Assembly: GCF_001422445.1 (NCBI RefSeq)
Contig: NZ_LMNA01000029.1
Location: 100,661-164,660, forward strand
DNA length: 64,000 nt
Direction: 5' to 3'
Origin: Pseudorhodoferax sp. Leaf274
Lineage (GTDB): Bacteria > Pseudomonadota > Gammaproteobacteria > Burkholderiales > Burkholderiaceae_C
Positions within the stretch are counted from its first letter, which is position 1; every line of letters begins with the position of its first letter. Both the position numbers and the translations under genes were made by a program. The notes beneath the pieces were generated by a model, which was not told the DNA's origin, ran no database searches, and saw only the letters and a program-made list of their open reading frames with translations. This document shows, piece after piece, positions 43,835-53,000 of the stretch.

Positions 43835-44499
43835 GCATCGAGCTGCCCCGGCCGGCCGGCCCGACCATCCGGGACGCCATCGAGCGGGTGGACGCAGCCA
43901 CCGTGGCCGCTGCGCACGCATTGCCGGCCGCCACGCTGCACGAGGCCGGTGGCCGCATCGGCGTGCTGCCGTCCGCCATCAAGCCGGTGGCCCCGGCGTT
44001 CCGCATCTGCGGCCCCGCCGTCACCGTGCAATCGCCGGGAGGCGACAACCTCTGGCTGCACCGCGCGCTGTATGTCGCTGCGCCTGGCGACGTGCTGGTC
44101 GTGCACGTGAGCGGCGCGCACGACTTCGGCTACTGGGGCGAGATCATGTCGGCCGCGGCCAACGCGCGCCAGCTCGGCGGGCTGGTCATCGACGGCTGCG
44201 TGCGCGATGGCGCGGTGCTGGCCGATTTCGGCTTTCCCGTGTTCGCGCGCGGGCTGTGCATCCGCGGCACCGGCAAGGACTTCGGCGCGCGCGGCTGGAT
44301 CAACCACCCCTTGCTGTTCGACGACCTCGTGGTGCAGCCGGGCGACCTCGTCGTGGGGGACACCGACGGCGTGGTCGCGCTGCCGCGTGCACGGGCCGCC
44401 GAGATCGTGCAGCTGGCCCAGGCCCGCGAGGCCAAGGAGGCCGGCATCGTGCAACGCATCCAGGCCGGCGAGCGCACGCTCGAGGTCTACAACTTCTGA
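43831..44499 (+). CDS. RraA-fold protein 3, probable 4-carboxy-4-hydroxy-2-oxoadipate (CHA) aldolase
   Basis: 222 residues from GTG 43831. Best match of the three to LigK/ProA-type CHA aldolase/oxaloacetate decarboxylase: WGEIMSAAANARQLGGLVID, DGCVRDGAVL, FPVFARGLCIRGTGKDFGAR, and QPGDLVVGDTDGVVALP. The enzyme splits CHA to pyruvate and oxaloacetate, the last step of protocatechuate 4,5-cleavage and gallate pathways. A LigJ-like hydratase that would make CHA is two genes downstream. It overlaps the reductase gene by TGATG. Confidence 0.85.
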   Translation: MSIELPRPAGPTIRDAIERVDAATVAAAHALPAATLHEAGGRIGVLPSAIKPVAPAFRICGPAVTVQSPGGDNLWLHRALYVAAPGDVLVVHVSGAHDFGYWGEIMSAAANARQLGGLVIDGCVRDGAVLADFGFPVFARGLCIRGTGKDFGARGWINHPLLFDDLVVQPGDLVVGDTDGVVALPRARAAEIVQLAQAREAKEAGIVQRIQAGERTLEVYNF

Positions 44500-45491
44500 T
44501 GGCCGCCACCTCCCACTGGCTGTCCGTGCGCGTGCACGCGGTGCGCGCCGAGGCGCTGGACGTGCAGTCCTTCGACCTGCGCGCGCCGGACGGCGGCGCG
44601 TTGCCGGCCTTCACCGCGGGCAGCCATGTCGATGTCGAGGTTTCCACCGCCACAGGGCCGCTGCTGCGCCAGTACTCGCTGTGCAACGACCCGGCGGAGC
44701 GCCACCGCTATGTGATCGGCGTGGGCCGCGACGCGGCCAGCCGCGGCGGATCGGTGGCCCTGCACGACCAGCTGCGCGCCGGCGCCATCCTGCGCATCGG
44801 CGCGCCGCGCAACAACTTCGCGCTGGACGAAGCTGCGCCGCACAGCGTGCTGGTGGCCGGCGGCATCGGCATCACGCCCATGTTGGCGATGGCGCGCCGC
44901 CTGGCGCTGCTGGGCCGGCCGTGGACGCTCTACCACTGCGTGCGCTCACCCTGCCGCGCGGCCTTCGCCGAAGAGCTGCAGGCGCTCGCGCCGCCCGGCG
45001 GGCCGGGCCGCGTGGTGACGGTGGTCGATGGCCTGCCGGGCGCGGTCCGGCTCGACCTCGCCGCGCTGGTGCGCGAGGCGTCGCATGGTGCGCACTTCTA
45101 CTGCTGCGGTCCCGTGCCCATGCTCGAAGCTTTCGGCCGTGCCACGGCCGGGGTGGGCGATGCCCGTGTGCACGTCGAGTGGTTCAGCGCGCCGGCGCCG
45201 GCCGCTACGGCCGATGCACCGGCCGGCAGCTTCAGCGTGCAGTTGAAACGCAAGAACCGCCGCTTCGACATCCCGGCCGACCAGTCGATCCTCCAGGTGC
45301 TGCTGGACGGCGGCATCGACGTGGACCACTCGTGCCGCGAAGGCCTGTGCGGCACCTGCGAGACGCGCGTGCTGGCCGGCATGCCCGACCACCGCGATCC
45401 CATCCTCGCCGGCCGCAAGGACCCGCCGCAGGACCGCATGCTGGTCTGCGTATCCCGTTGCGCTGGCCCCGAGCTGGTGCTCGACCTCTGA
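44499..45491 (+). CDS. Phthalate dioxygenase reductase/VanB-type oxygenase reductase
   Basis: 330 residues with the PDR order: FMN-binding domain (RQYSLC), NAD domain (GGIGITPMLA, then FYCCGPVPMLEAF), and a C-terminal plant-type 2Fe-2S domain with C279, C284, C287 and C317 (CREGLCGTCETRV). It passes electrons from NADH to the Rieske oxygenase encoded four genes along. ATG overlaps the previous stop. Confidence 0.93.
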   Translation: MAATSHWLSVRVHAVRAEALDVQSFDLRAPDGGALPAFTAGSHVDVEVSTATGPLLRQYSLCNDPAERHRYVIGVGRDAASRGGSVALHDQLRAGAILRIGAPRNNFALDEAAPHSVLVAGGIGITPMLAMARRLALLGRPWTLYHCVRSPCRAAFAEELQALAPPGGPGRVVTVVDGLPGAVRLDLAALVREASHGAHFYCCGPVPMLEAFGRATAGVGDARVHVEWFSAPAPAATADAPAGSFSVQLKRKNRRFDIPADQSILQVLLDGGIDVDHSCREGLCGTCETRVLAGMPDHRDPILAGRKDPPQDRMLVCVSRCAGPELVLDL

Positions 45492-45517
45492 CACCTTTTT
45501 TTCCAGGAGACCTACCC

Positions 45518-46507
45518 ATGATCATCGACTCCCACGCCCACGTCGTCGTCCCGCCCGAGAGCTACAAGTACATGGCCGAGCTGGTCGCCAGCCGCGCCAA
45601 CCCGGCGGCCGCGCCCAAGCTGACCGACGAGGCCGTGCGCACCGCGGGCCAGAGCATCGTCGACATCATGGACAAGGTGGGCACGGACATCCAGTTCCTG
45701 TCGCCGCGGCCCTACATGCAGATGCACTCGGTCAAGCCGGCCAAGGTCACCGCGCTGTGGACCCGGCACATGAACGATCTGGTCTACCGCACGGTGCAGA
45801 TGTTCCCCACGCGCTTTCGGGCCGTGGCGGGCCTGCCGCAGTACCGCGACGAGAGCCCCGAGAACTGCCTGGCGGAGCTGGAGTTCCGCGTGAAGGAGCA
45901 GGGCTTCATCGGCTGCCTGCTGAACCCGGACCCGACCGAGGGCGACGCCTCGCCGCCGCCCGGCCTGGGCGATGCGTTCTGGCATCCGCTGTACGAGAAG
46001 CTCTGCGCGCTGGACATCCCTGCGCTGATCCACTCGGCCGGCAGCTGCCAGCCGCGCGAGAGCTACACGCTGAAATTCATCAACGAGGAGAGCATCGCCA
46101 TCGTCTCGCTGATGAACTCCGATGTGTTCGAGAGATTTCCGGACCTCAAGCTCATCGTGCCGCACGGCGGCGGTGCCATTCCGTACCACATGGGGCGTTT
46201 CCGCGCGTGGAGCGTGCGGCGCGGCGGCGAGTTCTTCGACGACCAGTTGAAGCGCCTGCACTTCGACACCACCACCTACGACCAGGACGCGCTGGAGCTG
46301 CTGTTCAAGGTGGTCGGGCCGGACCGCGTGCTCTTCGCCACCGAGAACCCGGGCACTGGCAGCGCCATTGACCCCAAGACCGGCCGCGCCTACGACGACC
46401 TCAAGCCTGTGATCGAGGCCATCCCGTTCCTGACCGAGGCGGACCGGCGCAACGTCTTCGAGTGCAACTGCACCAAGCTGTACAGCCGCTTCCGGCGGGA
46501 CGCCTGA
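45518..46507 (+). CDS. Amidohydrolase-fold protein, probable 4-oxalomesaconate hydratase (LigJ-like)
   Basis: 329 residues, start MIIDSHAHV with CAGGAGA upstream. The metal HxH is H6 and H8. Several stretches look like LigJ of protocatechuate 4,5-cleavage: GTDIQFLSPRPYMQM, LLNPDPTEGDA, YEKLCALDIPALIH, VPHGGGAIPYHMGRF and FATENPGTGSAIDPKTGRAY. LigJ adds water to 4-oxalomesaconate to give CHA. It could instead be a related decarboxylase of the ACMSD family, but context with a CHA aldolase and LigB-like dioxygenase favours hydratase. Confidence 0.85.
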   Translation: MIIDSHAHVVVPPESYKYMAELVASRANPAAAPKLTDEAVRTAGQSIVDIMDKVGTDIQFLSPRPYMQMHSVKPAKVTALWTRHMNDLVYRTVQMFPTRFRAVAGLPQYRDESPENCLAELEFRVKEQGFIGCLLNPDPTEGDASPPPGLGDAFWHPLYEKLCALDIPALIHSAGSCQPRESYTLKFINEESIAIVSLMNSDVFERFPDLKLIVPHGGGAIPYHMGRFRAWSVRRGGEFFDDQLKRLHFDTTTYDQDALELLFKVVGPDRVLFATENPGTGSAIDPKTGRAYDDLKPVIEAIPFLTEADRRNVFECNCTKLYSRFRRDA

Positions 46508-46508
46508 G

Positions 46509-47504
46509 ATGGCGCAGATCGTCCTGGGCATCGGCGCCTCGCACACGCCGCTGCTGACCCTCACGGCCGAGCAGTGGCAGCACCGCGCGGCCGTGGACTA
46601 CGCCAACACCCAGCTCAACATGAGCGACGGCCGGCTGCTGCGCTACGACGAGGTGCTGGCCGAGCTCGGCCCGCGCTGCGCCGACCAGGTGACGCCGGAA
46701 ATCCTGGCGGCCAAGGAACGTGCCTGCCAGGCCGCGCTCGACCGCCTGGGCGATGCGCTGGCCAGTGCCGCGCCCGATGTGGTGGTGATCGTGGGCGACG
46801 ACCAGCGCGAGCTGTTCGGCCCGGCCAACCAGCCGGCGATTGCCATCTTCCACGGCGAGGAGATCGTCACCAGCGACAAGTTTGGCGACGAGGAGGGCGC
46901 CGACTGGGTCAAGGCCATGGGCCGCGGCTACCTGATGGACGACGCGCACGTGGTGCCCGGCGCGGGCGCGTTCGCGCTGGAGCTGGTCCGCGGGCTGATC
47001 GACGCCGAGTTCGACATCGCCGCCTGCGCGCGCGTGGACGACCCGAAGACGGCCGGCTTCGGCCACGCCTACGGCTTCATCGTCAAGCGCCTGTTCCAGG
47101 GCCGCGCGATCCCGGTGGTGCCGGTGCTGCTGAACACCTACTACGGCCCCAACGTGCCCAGCCCGGCGCGCTGCTGGAAGCTGGGTGCGGCGCTGCGCCA
47201 GGTGATCGAGGCCAGCCCGGGCCACCAGCGCGTGGCGGTGGTGGCGTCCGGGGGCCTGAGCCACTTCGTCGTCGACGAGGTGCTGGACCGTGGCGTGCTC
47301 GACGCGATGGCGCGTGGCGACGCCGGGTTCCTCGGCGCCATCCCGCGCGGTGCGTTGAACTCGGGCTCGTCCGAGATCCTGAATTGGATCGTCGCGGCGG
47401 GCGCGGCCGGCGGCCTGCCGCTGCGCTGGCACGACTACCAGCCCCTGTACCGCACGCCGGCCGGCACCGGCGTGGGCGCGGCCTTCGCCGTCTGGGGCGC
47501 TTGA
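46509..47504 (+). CDS. LigB-like class III extradiol ring-cleavage dioxygenase
   Basis: 331 residues, ATG one base after the hydratase stop. Matches to LigB: iron-ligand H12 in GIGASHTPLL, acid-base H252 in SGGLSHFVV, and Glu ligand E289 in NSGSSEILNW. The second His ligand of LigB (in YNDHAS) is replaced by Gln (Q99 in IVGDDQRELF). No LigA-type small subunit is present. It should cleave a catechol or trihydroxybenzoate next to a hydroxyl; if the product is directly 4-oxalomesaconate, as with gallate, the neighbouring hydratase and aldolase finish the route. Confidence 0.85.
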   Translation: MAQIVLGIGASHTPLLTLTAEQWQHRAAVDYANTQLNMSDGRLLRYDEVLAELGPRCADQVTPEILAAKERACQAALDRLGDALASAAPDVVVIVGDDQRELFGPANQPAIAIFHGEEIVTSDKFGDEEGADWVKAMGRGYLMDDAHVVPGAGAFALELVRGLIDAEFDIAACARVDDPKTAGFGHAYGFIVKRLFQGRAIPVVPVLLNTYYGPNVPSPARCWKLGAALRQVIEASPGHQRVAVVASGGLSHFVVDEVLDRGVLDAMARGDAGFLGAIPRGALNSGSSEILNWIVAAGAAGGLPLRWHDYQPLYRTPAGTGVGAAFAVWGA

Positions 47505-47525
47505 ACCGAACGAAAGGAGACCACG

Positions 47526-48836
47526 ATGTTGAGCGAAGAAAAGAACCGCCTGCTGACCCAGGTCGGCCCCGGCAAGCCCATGGGCGAACTGCTGCGGCGC
47601 TACTGGATGCCGATCGCCGGTGTCTCGGAGTTCGCGCAGCGCAGCACCAAGCCCATGCGCCTGCTGGGCGAAGACCTGGTGCTCTACAAGGACCTCTCGG
47701 GCGCCTTCGGCCTGGTGGACCGGCGCTGCGCGCACCGCCGCGCCGACCTGGCCTACGGCATGGTCGAGCAGCATGGCCTGCGCTGCAACTACCACGGCTG
47801 GTGCTTCAACCAGACCGGCCAGTGCGTGAGCCAGCCGTTCGAGGACACCTGCTTTCCCGAGCGCAACACCAAGGAGCGCGTGCGCATCAAGGCCTACCCG
47901 GTCGAGCAGAAGGGCGGCATGCTGTGGACCTACATGGGCCCGCAGCCCGCGCCGCTGCTGCCCGACTGGGAGGCCTTCTCCTGGCCCGACGGCTTCGCCC
48001 AGGTGGTGATCTCCGAGGTGCCGTGCAACTGGTTCCAGTGCCAGGAGAACTCCATCGACCCGGTGCACTTCGAGTGGATGCACGAGAACTGGGGCAAGCG
48101 GCTGCGCACGGGCGACACCACGCTCGGCCCCACGCACCTGAAGCTGGAGTTCGACGAGTTCGAGCACGGCTTCGTCTACCGCCGCATCAAGGAAGACACC
48201 GACGAGCGCGACGACGCCTGGACCATCGGCCGCGTCTGCCTGTGGCCCAACGGCTTCTTCCTGGGCGAGCACTTCGAATGGCGCGTGCCCATCGACGACG
48301 AGAACACGCTCAGCGTGACCTGGAAGTACACCCGCGTGCCGAAGGGCCGCGAGCCCTACGTGCAGGACAGCATCCCCACCTGGTATGGCCCGCTGCGCGA
48401 TGCCGACGGGAAGTGGATCGACACCCACGTGATGAACCAGGACTTCCTGGCCTGGGTGGGGCAGGGCACCATCGCCGACCGCACGCAGGAGCGGCTGGGC
48501 GCCAGCGACCGCGGCATCGTGGCCATCCGCCGCCGCTTCTTCGAGGAGATGGAGGCCGTGGCCGCGGGCGGCGAGGCCAAGGGCACCATCCGCGACCCCG
48601 CGCGCAACGTGCGCGTGCCGCTGCCGATGATGGACCGCGCGCAGACGTTGGAGGGCTACACGGTCGAGCAGATCCTGGCCAGCCCGCGCATGAAGCTGTT
48701 CTACACCACCTACATCTTCCAGGCCGGCCAGCCCGAGGCCGTGCAGCGCGCGTTCTCGCAGGCCATGGGCATCGAGGTCGGCGCGTTCGATGGCGTGATC
48801 GGCTCGCGCGGCTCAACGGCCCAGGCCGCGGCCTGA
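47526..48836 (+). CDS. Rieske non-haem iron oxygenase, phthalate 4,5-dioxygenase-like
   Basis: 436 residues. Rieske 2Fe-2S ligands C68, H70, C87 and H90 (CAHR, CNYHGW). Mononuclear iron site NSIDPVHFEWMH with H181, H186 and probable D306 (NQDFLAW), and bridging D178. Size and ordering match the phthalate dioxygenase/vanillate demethylase oxygenase group, which works with the PDR-type reductase upstream. Likely role: ring hydroxylation or O-demethylation to make the diol for extradiol cleavage. ATG is 21 bp after the dioxygenase stop. Confidence 0.93.
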   Translation: MLSEEKNRLLTQVGPGKPMGELLRRYWMPIAGVSEFAQRSTKPMRLLGEDLVLYKDLSGAFGLVDRRCAHRRADLAYGMVEQHGLRCNYHGWCFNQTGQCVSQPFEDTCFPERNTKERVRIKAYPVEQKGGMLWTYMGPQPAPLLPDWEAFSWPDGFAQVVISEVPCNWFQCQENSIDPVHFEWMHENWGKRLRTGDTTLGPTHLKLEFDEFEHGFVYRRIKEDTDERDDAWTIGRVCLWPNGFFLGEHFEWRVPIDDENTLSVTWKYTRVPKGREPYVQDSIPTWYGPLRDADGKWIDTHVMNQDFLAWVGQGTIADRTQERLGASDRGIVAIRRRFFEEMEAVAAGGEAKGTIRDPARNVRVPLPMMDRAQTLEGYTVEQILASPRMKLFYTTYIFQAGQPEAVQRAFSQAMGIEVGAFDGVIGSRGSTAQAAA

Positions 48837-48860
48837 CCACGAGACAACGAGGAGACAAGC

Positions 48861-49853
48861 ATGCAGACCCCACGACATTTCTCGCGCCGGCAGTTGCTGG
48901 CCGCCGGCGCCGGCCTGGCCGCGTGGCACGGCACCGGCGCGCACGCGCAGGGTGGCGAGTTCCCCAACCGGCCCGTGCGCATCGTGCTGCCGTTCCCGCC
49001 CGGCACGGTCAACGACGCCGTGCTGCGCCTCGTCGGCGACGGCCTGGCGCAGCGCTGGAAGCAGCCCGTCGTCATCGACAACCGGCCCGGCGCCAGTTCC
49101 ATCATCGGCACCGACCACGTGGCCAAGTCCGCGCCGGACGGCTACACGCTGCTGGCCAACATCACGCTGGTGGTGCAGAACCCGGCGCTGCGCAAGAAGC
49201 TGCCCTATGCCTTCAACGACCTGCGGGCGGTGACGCAGTTCAACCGCCAGCAGCTGCCGGTGTTCGTGCGCGCCGACCTGCCGGTGCAGAGCGTCACGCA
49301 ACTGCTGGCGCTGGCGCGCGCCCAGCCCGGCAAGATCAACTTCGCCACCTGGGGCCTGGGCTCCACCGCGCACCTGCTGCAGGAGAAGATGCGCGTGGAC
49401 AACGGCGCGCCGATGACGCACGTGCCCTACAAGGGCGGCGCGGACATCATCAAGGCGCTGCTGTCGGGCGAGGCCGACGTGGCCGTGGCCGACCTGCTGA
49501 GCCCGGACGCGCATTTCAAGTCGGGCAAGCTGCGCGTGATCGGCGTCACCGGCCCGGCACGGCCGCCCAACATGCCGAACGTGCAGACGCTGCAGGAGGC
49601 CGGCGTGACTGGTTTCGACGGCTACAACTGGCTCGGCCTGTTCGCCCCGGCGCGCACGCCGGACGCCATCGCGCGCAAGCTGTCGGACGACATCAACAGC
49701 GTGCAGGCCGATCCCGCGCTGGCGCGGCGCTTCATGGAAGAGATGTACGTGAACCCGTCCGCCACCACGCCCGAGCAGTTCGCGCAGATCGTCGACCGCG
49801 ACCTGCAGACCTGGACCGGCGTGATCCAGCGCGTGGGGGTGGCGCTGGACTGA
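48861..49853 (+). CDS. Bug-type (tripartite tricarboxylate) solute receptor
   Basis: 330 residues. A Tat-like signal SRRQLLAAGAGLAAW (about 8-30), then the mature Bug fold: NRPVRIVLPFPPGTVND, DNRPGASSIIGTD, PYKGGADIIKALL. It captures a carboxylate in the periplasm, possibly the aromatic substrate. No TctA/TctB membrane partners are nearby, as is common for orphan Bug receptors. It ends the operon with AGGAGA before the ATG. Confidence 0.91.
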   Translation: MQTPRHFSRRQLLAAGAGLAAWHGTGAHAQGGEFPNRPVRIVLPFPPGTVNDAVLRLVGDGLAQRWKQPVVIDNRPGASSIIGTDHVAKSAPDGYTLLANITLVVQNPALRKKLPYAFNDLRAVTQFNRQQLPVFVRADLPVQSVTQLLALARAQPGKINFATWGLGSTAHLLQEKMRVDNGAPMTHVPYKGGADIIKALLSGEADVAVADLLSPDAHFKSGKLRVIGVTGPARPPNMPNVQTLQEAGVTGFDGYNWLGLFAPARTPDAIARKLSDDINSVQADPALARRFMEEMYVNPSATTPEQFAQIVDRDLQTWTGVIQRVGVALD

Positions 49854-49879
49854 CGGGCGGGCTGGCGGTTGGGCCCTGG

Positions 49880-49896
49880 CCCGGCGCCTGGCCGGG
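49880..49896 (+). terminator. Short GC hairpin after the catabolic operon
   Basis: CCCGGC, GCCTG, GCCGGG forms a 6-bp stem 27 bases past the Bug gene stop. There is no T-run; a weak terminator candidate at the expected place. Confidence 0.3.
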
Positions 49897-49933
49897 GTCT
49901 GGCCGAGGCCGACGTTGCTGCGCCGCACACATT

Positions 49934-49962
49934 TTGAGATGTGCGTGGTTTGCGCGTATGTT
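49934..49962 (+). promoter_or_regulatory. Candidate sigma-70 promoter of the GGDEF-EAL gene
   Basis: TTGAGA, 17 bases, TATGTT lies in an AT-rich patch about 90 bases before the chosen start. The 49983-50051 stretch that could extend the gene upstream has low GC at codon third positions, unlike the coding region, so it is taken as leader. Confidence 0.5.
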
Positions 49963-50051
49963 TTCTGTGATTCGCGTCAATTATGATGCGGATTGCTCGG
50001 CAGCAAGTGCTTCCCTTCGTGTTGGAAAAGGGGGCCTCGGGCGCAGGCAGC

Positions 50052-53000
50052 ATGACCAGACCCAGCCCTTCCGCGCCCGACCACCGGCCCGCGCCGCAGG
50101 CCGCACCGACCAGCGTGCACCGCGCCACGTGGCTGCGCCCTGCCGTGGCCGCGGGACTGACCAGCCTGGCGCTGGCGGTGGTGCCCCTGCTGTACTGGCA
50201 GAACCGCCAGCACGACGCCGAGCACGTGCTGCAGATGCTGGTCGCCCAGCAGGCCGATGGCGCCGTCGCCGACGTGCAGACCCAGCTGCGCGCGTTCGAA
50301 CTCGTGATGCGCGGCGTCAAGGGCTTCTTCGAAGGCTCGGACGCGGTCGATGCCGCCGAATTCAGCGCCTTCGTCGGCTCGCTGGCGCTGCAGCGCACGG
50401 CGCCGGGGCTGCAGGGCGTCGGCTTCGTCGCCCATTTGCACGATGCGGCAGTGCCGCAGCATGCCGCCGCGGCCGCCTTCGATGCCTCCGGCCTGGTGCT
50501 GCGGCCGGCAGGCCAGCGCGCGGCCTATGCGCCCATCCTGTTCCTGGAGCCCCGCACGCGCGACAACCAGGCGGCGCTGGGCCTGGACGTGCTGACCGTG
50601 CCGGCCGCGCGTGCCGCGATCGACCGGTCCATCGCCACCGGGGCGCTGGCCCTGACGGGCAAGCTGCAACTGGCGCAGGATGCCGGCAGCGCGCCGGAGC
50701 CCGGCTTCGTGATGTACCTGCCGGTGTACCTGCCGCAGACGCGTGCGCCGGGGCAGGACGCGTACGGCGTGCCGCCCGCGGGCTGGGCCGACGGCCCGTT
50801 CCGGCTGCGGGAGCTGCTGGCGCCGGTCGCGGCCGACCTGCTGCCCGGCCTGCACCTGCAGGTGTTCGACGGCGACGGCCCGTCCGCGCGCAACCACCTG
50901 TTCGGCCTGCTCGATGGCCAGTCCGCCGCCTTCGTCAGCACCGCGCAGACGCCCTACGCCGTGCGCCGCGTGGCCGCCTTCGGCGGGCGCACCTGGACCT
51001 ACGAGCTGCTGCCCACCGAGGCCTTCATCGAACGGCACCGCAGCAGCGACCACCACGGGCTGGCGGCCGCCGGCCTGCTGCTGAGCCTGTCCGCGGGCGC
51101 CATCGTGTTCCTGCTGCTGAACGCGCGCGACCGCGCGCAGCGGCTCGCGTTGGAGATGAGCGGGGAGGCGCGCGCACTGTCGGCCGAGATCGCCGGCACG
51201 CTCAACGCCATCCCCGACCTGCTGGTCGAGATGGACGGCGAGGGCCGCTACCTGGCGCTGCGGGCGCGCCGCCTGGACGGGCTGGTCGCGCCGCCCGAGC
51301 GGATGATCGGGCGCACCGTGGACGAGGTGCTGCCGCCCGCCGCGGCCCTGACGGTGTTGGAGGCGCTGGCGCAGGCGCGCGTGCGTGGCCGCAGCGCCGG
51401 CCTGCGCATCGAGGTCGCCATCGCCGGCCAGCCGCGCTGGTTCGAGCTGTCGGTGGCCTTGAGGGACCAGCATGCCGACGCCGCGCAGGCGCGCTTCATC
51501 GTGGTGTCGCGCGACATCACCTCGCGCATGCGCGCACTGCAGGCCCTGCAGGAGAGCGAGCGCGTGCTGCTGGAGGCGCAGCGTGTCGCGGCGCTGGGCC
51601 ATTTCTGGGTCGAACGGCAGGCCCGGGCCTGCCGCCTGTCGCCGGCCTGCGCGCGCCTGCTGGGCCTGCCGCCGGCCGAGCGGCTGGCGTTCGACTGCTT
51701 CCTGGCCTGCGTGGATGTGCGCCAGCGCCAGCGCGTGGAGGCGCTGTGCCTGGGCGAGGCCACGCCGGTGACGCTGGAGTACGAGTTCCGCGTGGCCCAG
51801 GGCGACGACGCCGCGCCGCGCTGGATGCTGCTGAGCACGCCCGGCGCGTCGGAGGGCGATGCCGAGCGCTTCTTCACGCTGCAGGACATCAGTTCGCTGC
51901 GCGCCTCGCAGGACCAGCTGCACCGGCTCGCCTACTACGACCATCTGACCGGGCTGCCCAACCGCAGCCTGTTCGTGAAGGAGGCCACGCAGGTGCTGCA
52001 GGCCGCCCACGCGCAGGGCAAGGTCGGTGCGGCCATCCTGCTGGACCTGGACCGCTTCAAGGCCATCAACGACAACTGGGGCCACCGCAGCGGCGATGCC
52101 GTGCTGCGCGAGGTGGCGCAGCGCCTGCGCGCCTGCGTGCCCCCGGAACACCTGGTGGCGCGCCTGCATGCCGACGAGTTCATCGTGCTGCTGGACGCGC
52201 TGGGCCACGGCGAGGACGAGGCCACCCAGCGCGCGCAGGACCGCTGCCGCAACGTGCTGCGCATGCTGGCCGCGCCGGCCCAGGTCGGCGGGCGCGAGCT
52301 GTACTGCTCGGCCAGCATGGGCATCGCGGTGTTCGGCCACGAGGCACTGACGCTGGAGGAACTGCTGGCGCGCGCCGATTCGGCCATGGAACTGGCCAAG
52401 CACGACGGGCGCAGCACCTTCCGGCTGTTCGACGAAGGCCTGCGCGGACGGCTGGCCGAGCACGCGCAGCTGGAGGCGGCGCTGCGCCAGGCCGTGCCCC
52501 GCAACGAGCTGACGCTGCTGTACCAGCCGCAGATCGACGCCGGCGGCGCGCTGGTGGGGGCCGAGGCGCTGTGCCGCTGGACGCATCCCGAGCGCGGGCC
52601 GGTGTCGCCGGCGGTGTTCATCGCGCTGGCCGAGGACAGCGGCAGCATCTACGCGGTGGGCGAATGGGTGCTGCGCACGGCCTGCCGCGAGTTGGCCAGC
52701 TGGCGGGCCGGCACGCCGCTGGGCGAGGCGGTGATGGCGGTCAACGTCAGTGCGCGGCAGTTCCACCACCCGGACTTCGTCAGCCAGGTGCTGGACGCGC
52801 TGCACAGCGCCGACGCCGACCCGGCACGGCTCAAGCTGGAACTCACGGAAAGCGTGGTCGCGCGCGACCTGGACGCCATCGTGACCAAGATGGGCGCGCT
52901 CAAGGCGCTCGGGGTGCGCTTCTCGCTCGACGATTTCGGCACCGGCTATTCGTCGCTGAACTACCTCAAGCGGTTGCCGCTGGACCAGCTCAAGATCGAC

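Noticed and set aside
44207-45517. Upstream extension of the LigJ-like gene
   Set aside because: It overlaps the reductase gene in a different frame; ATG 45518 has a clear Shine-Dalgarno and begins MIIDSHAH as in the family.
49983-50051. Upstream start for the CHASE-GGDEF-EAL protein
   Set aside because: The stretch has low GC at third positions and no ribosome binding site, so it looks like leader sequence.
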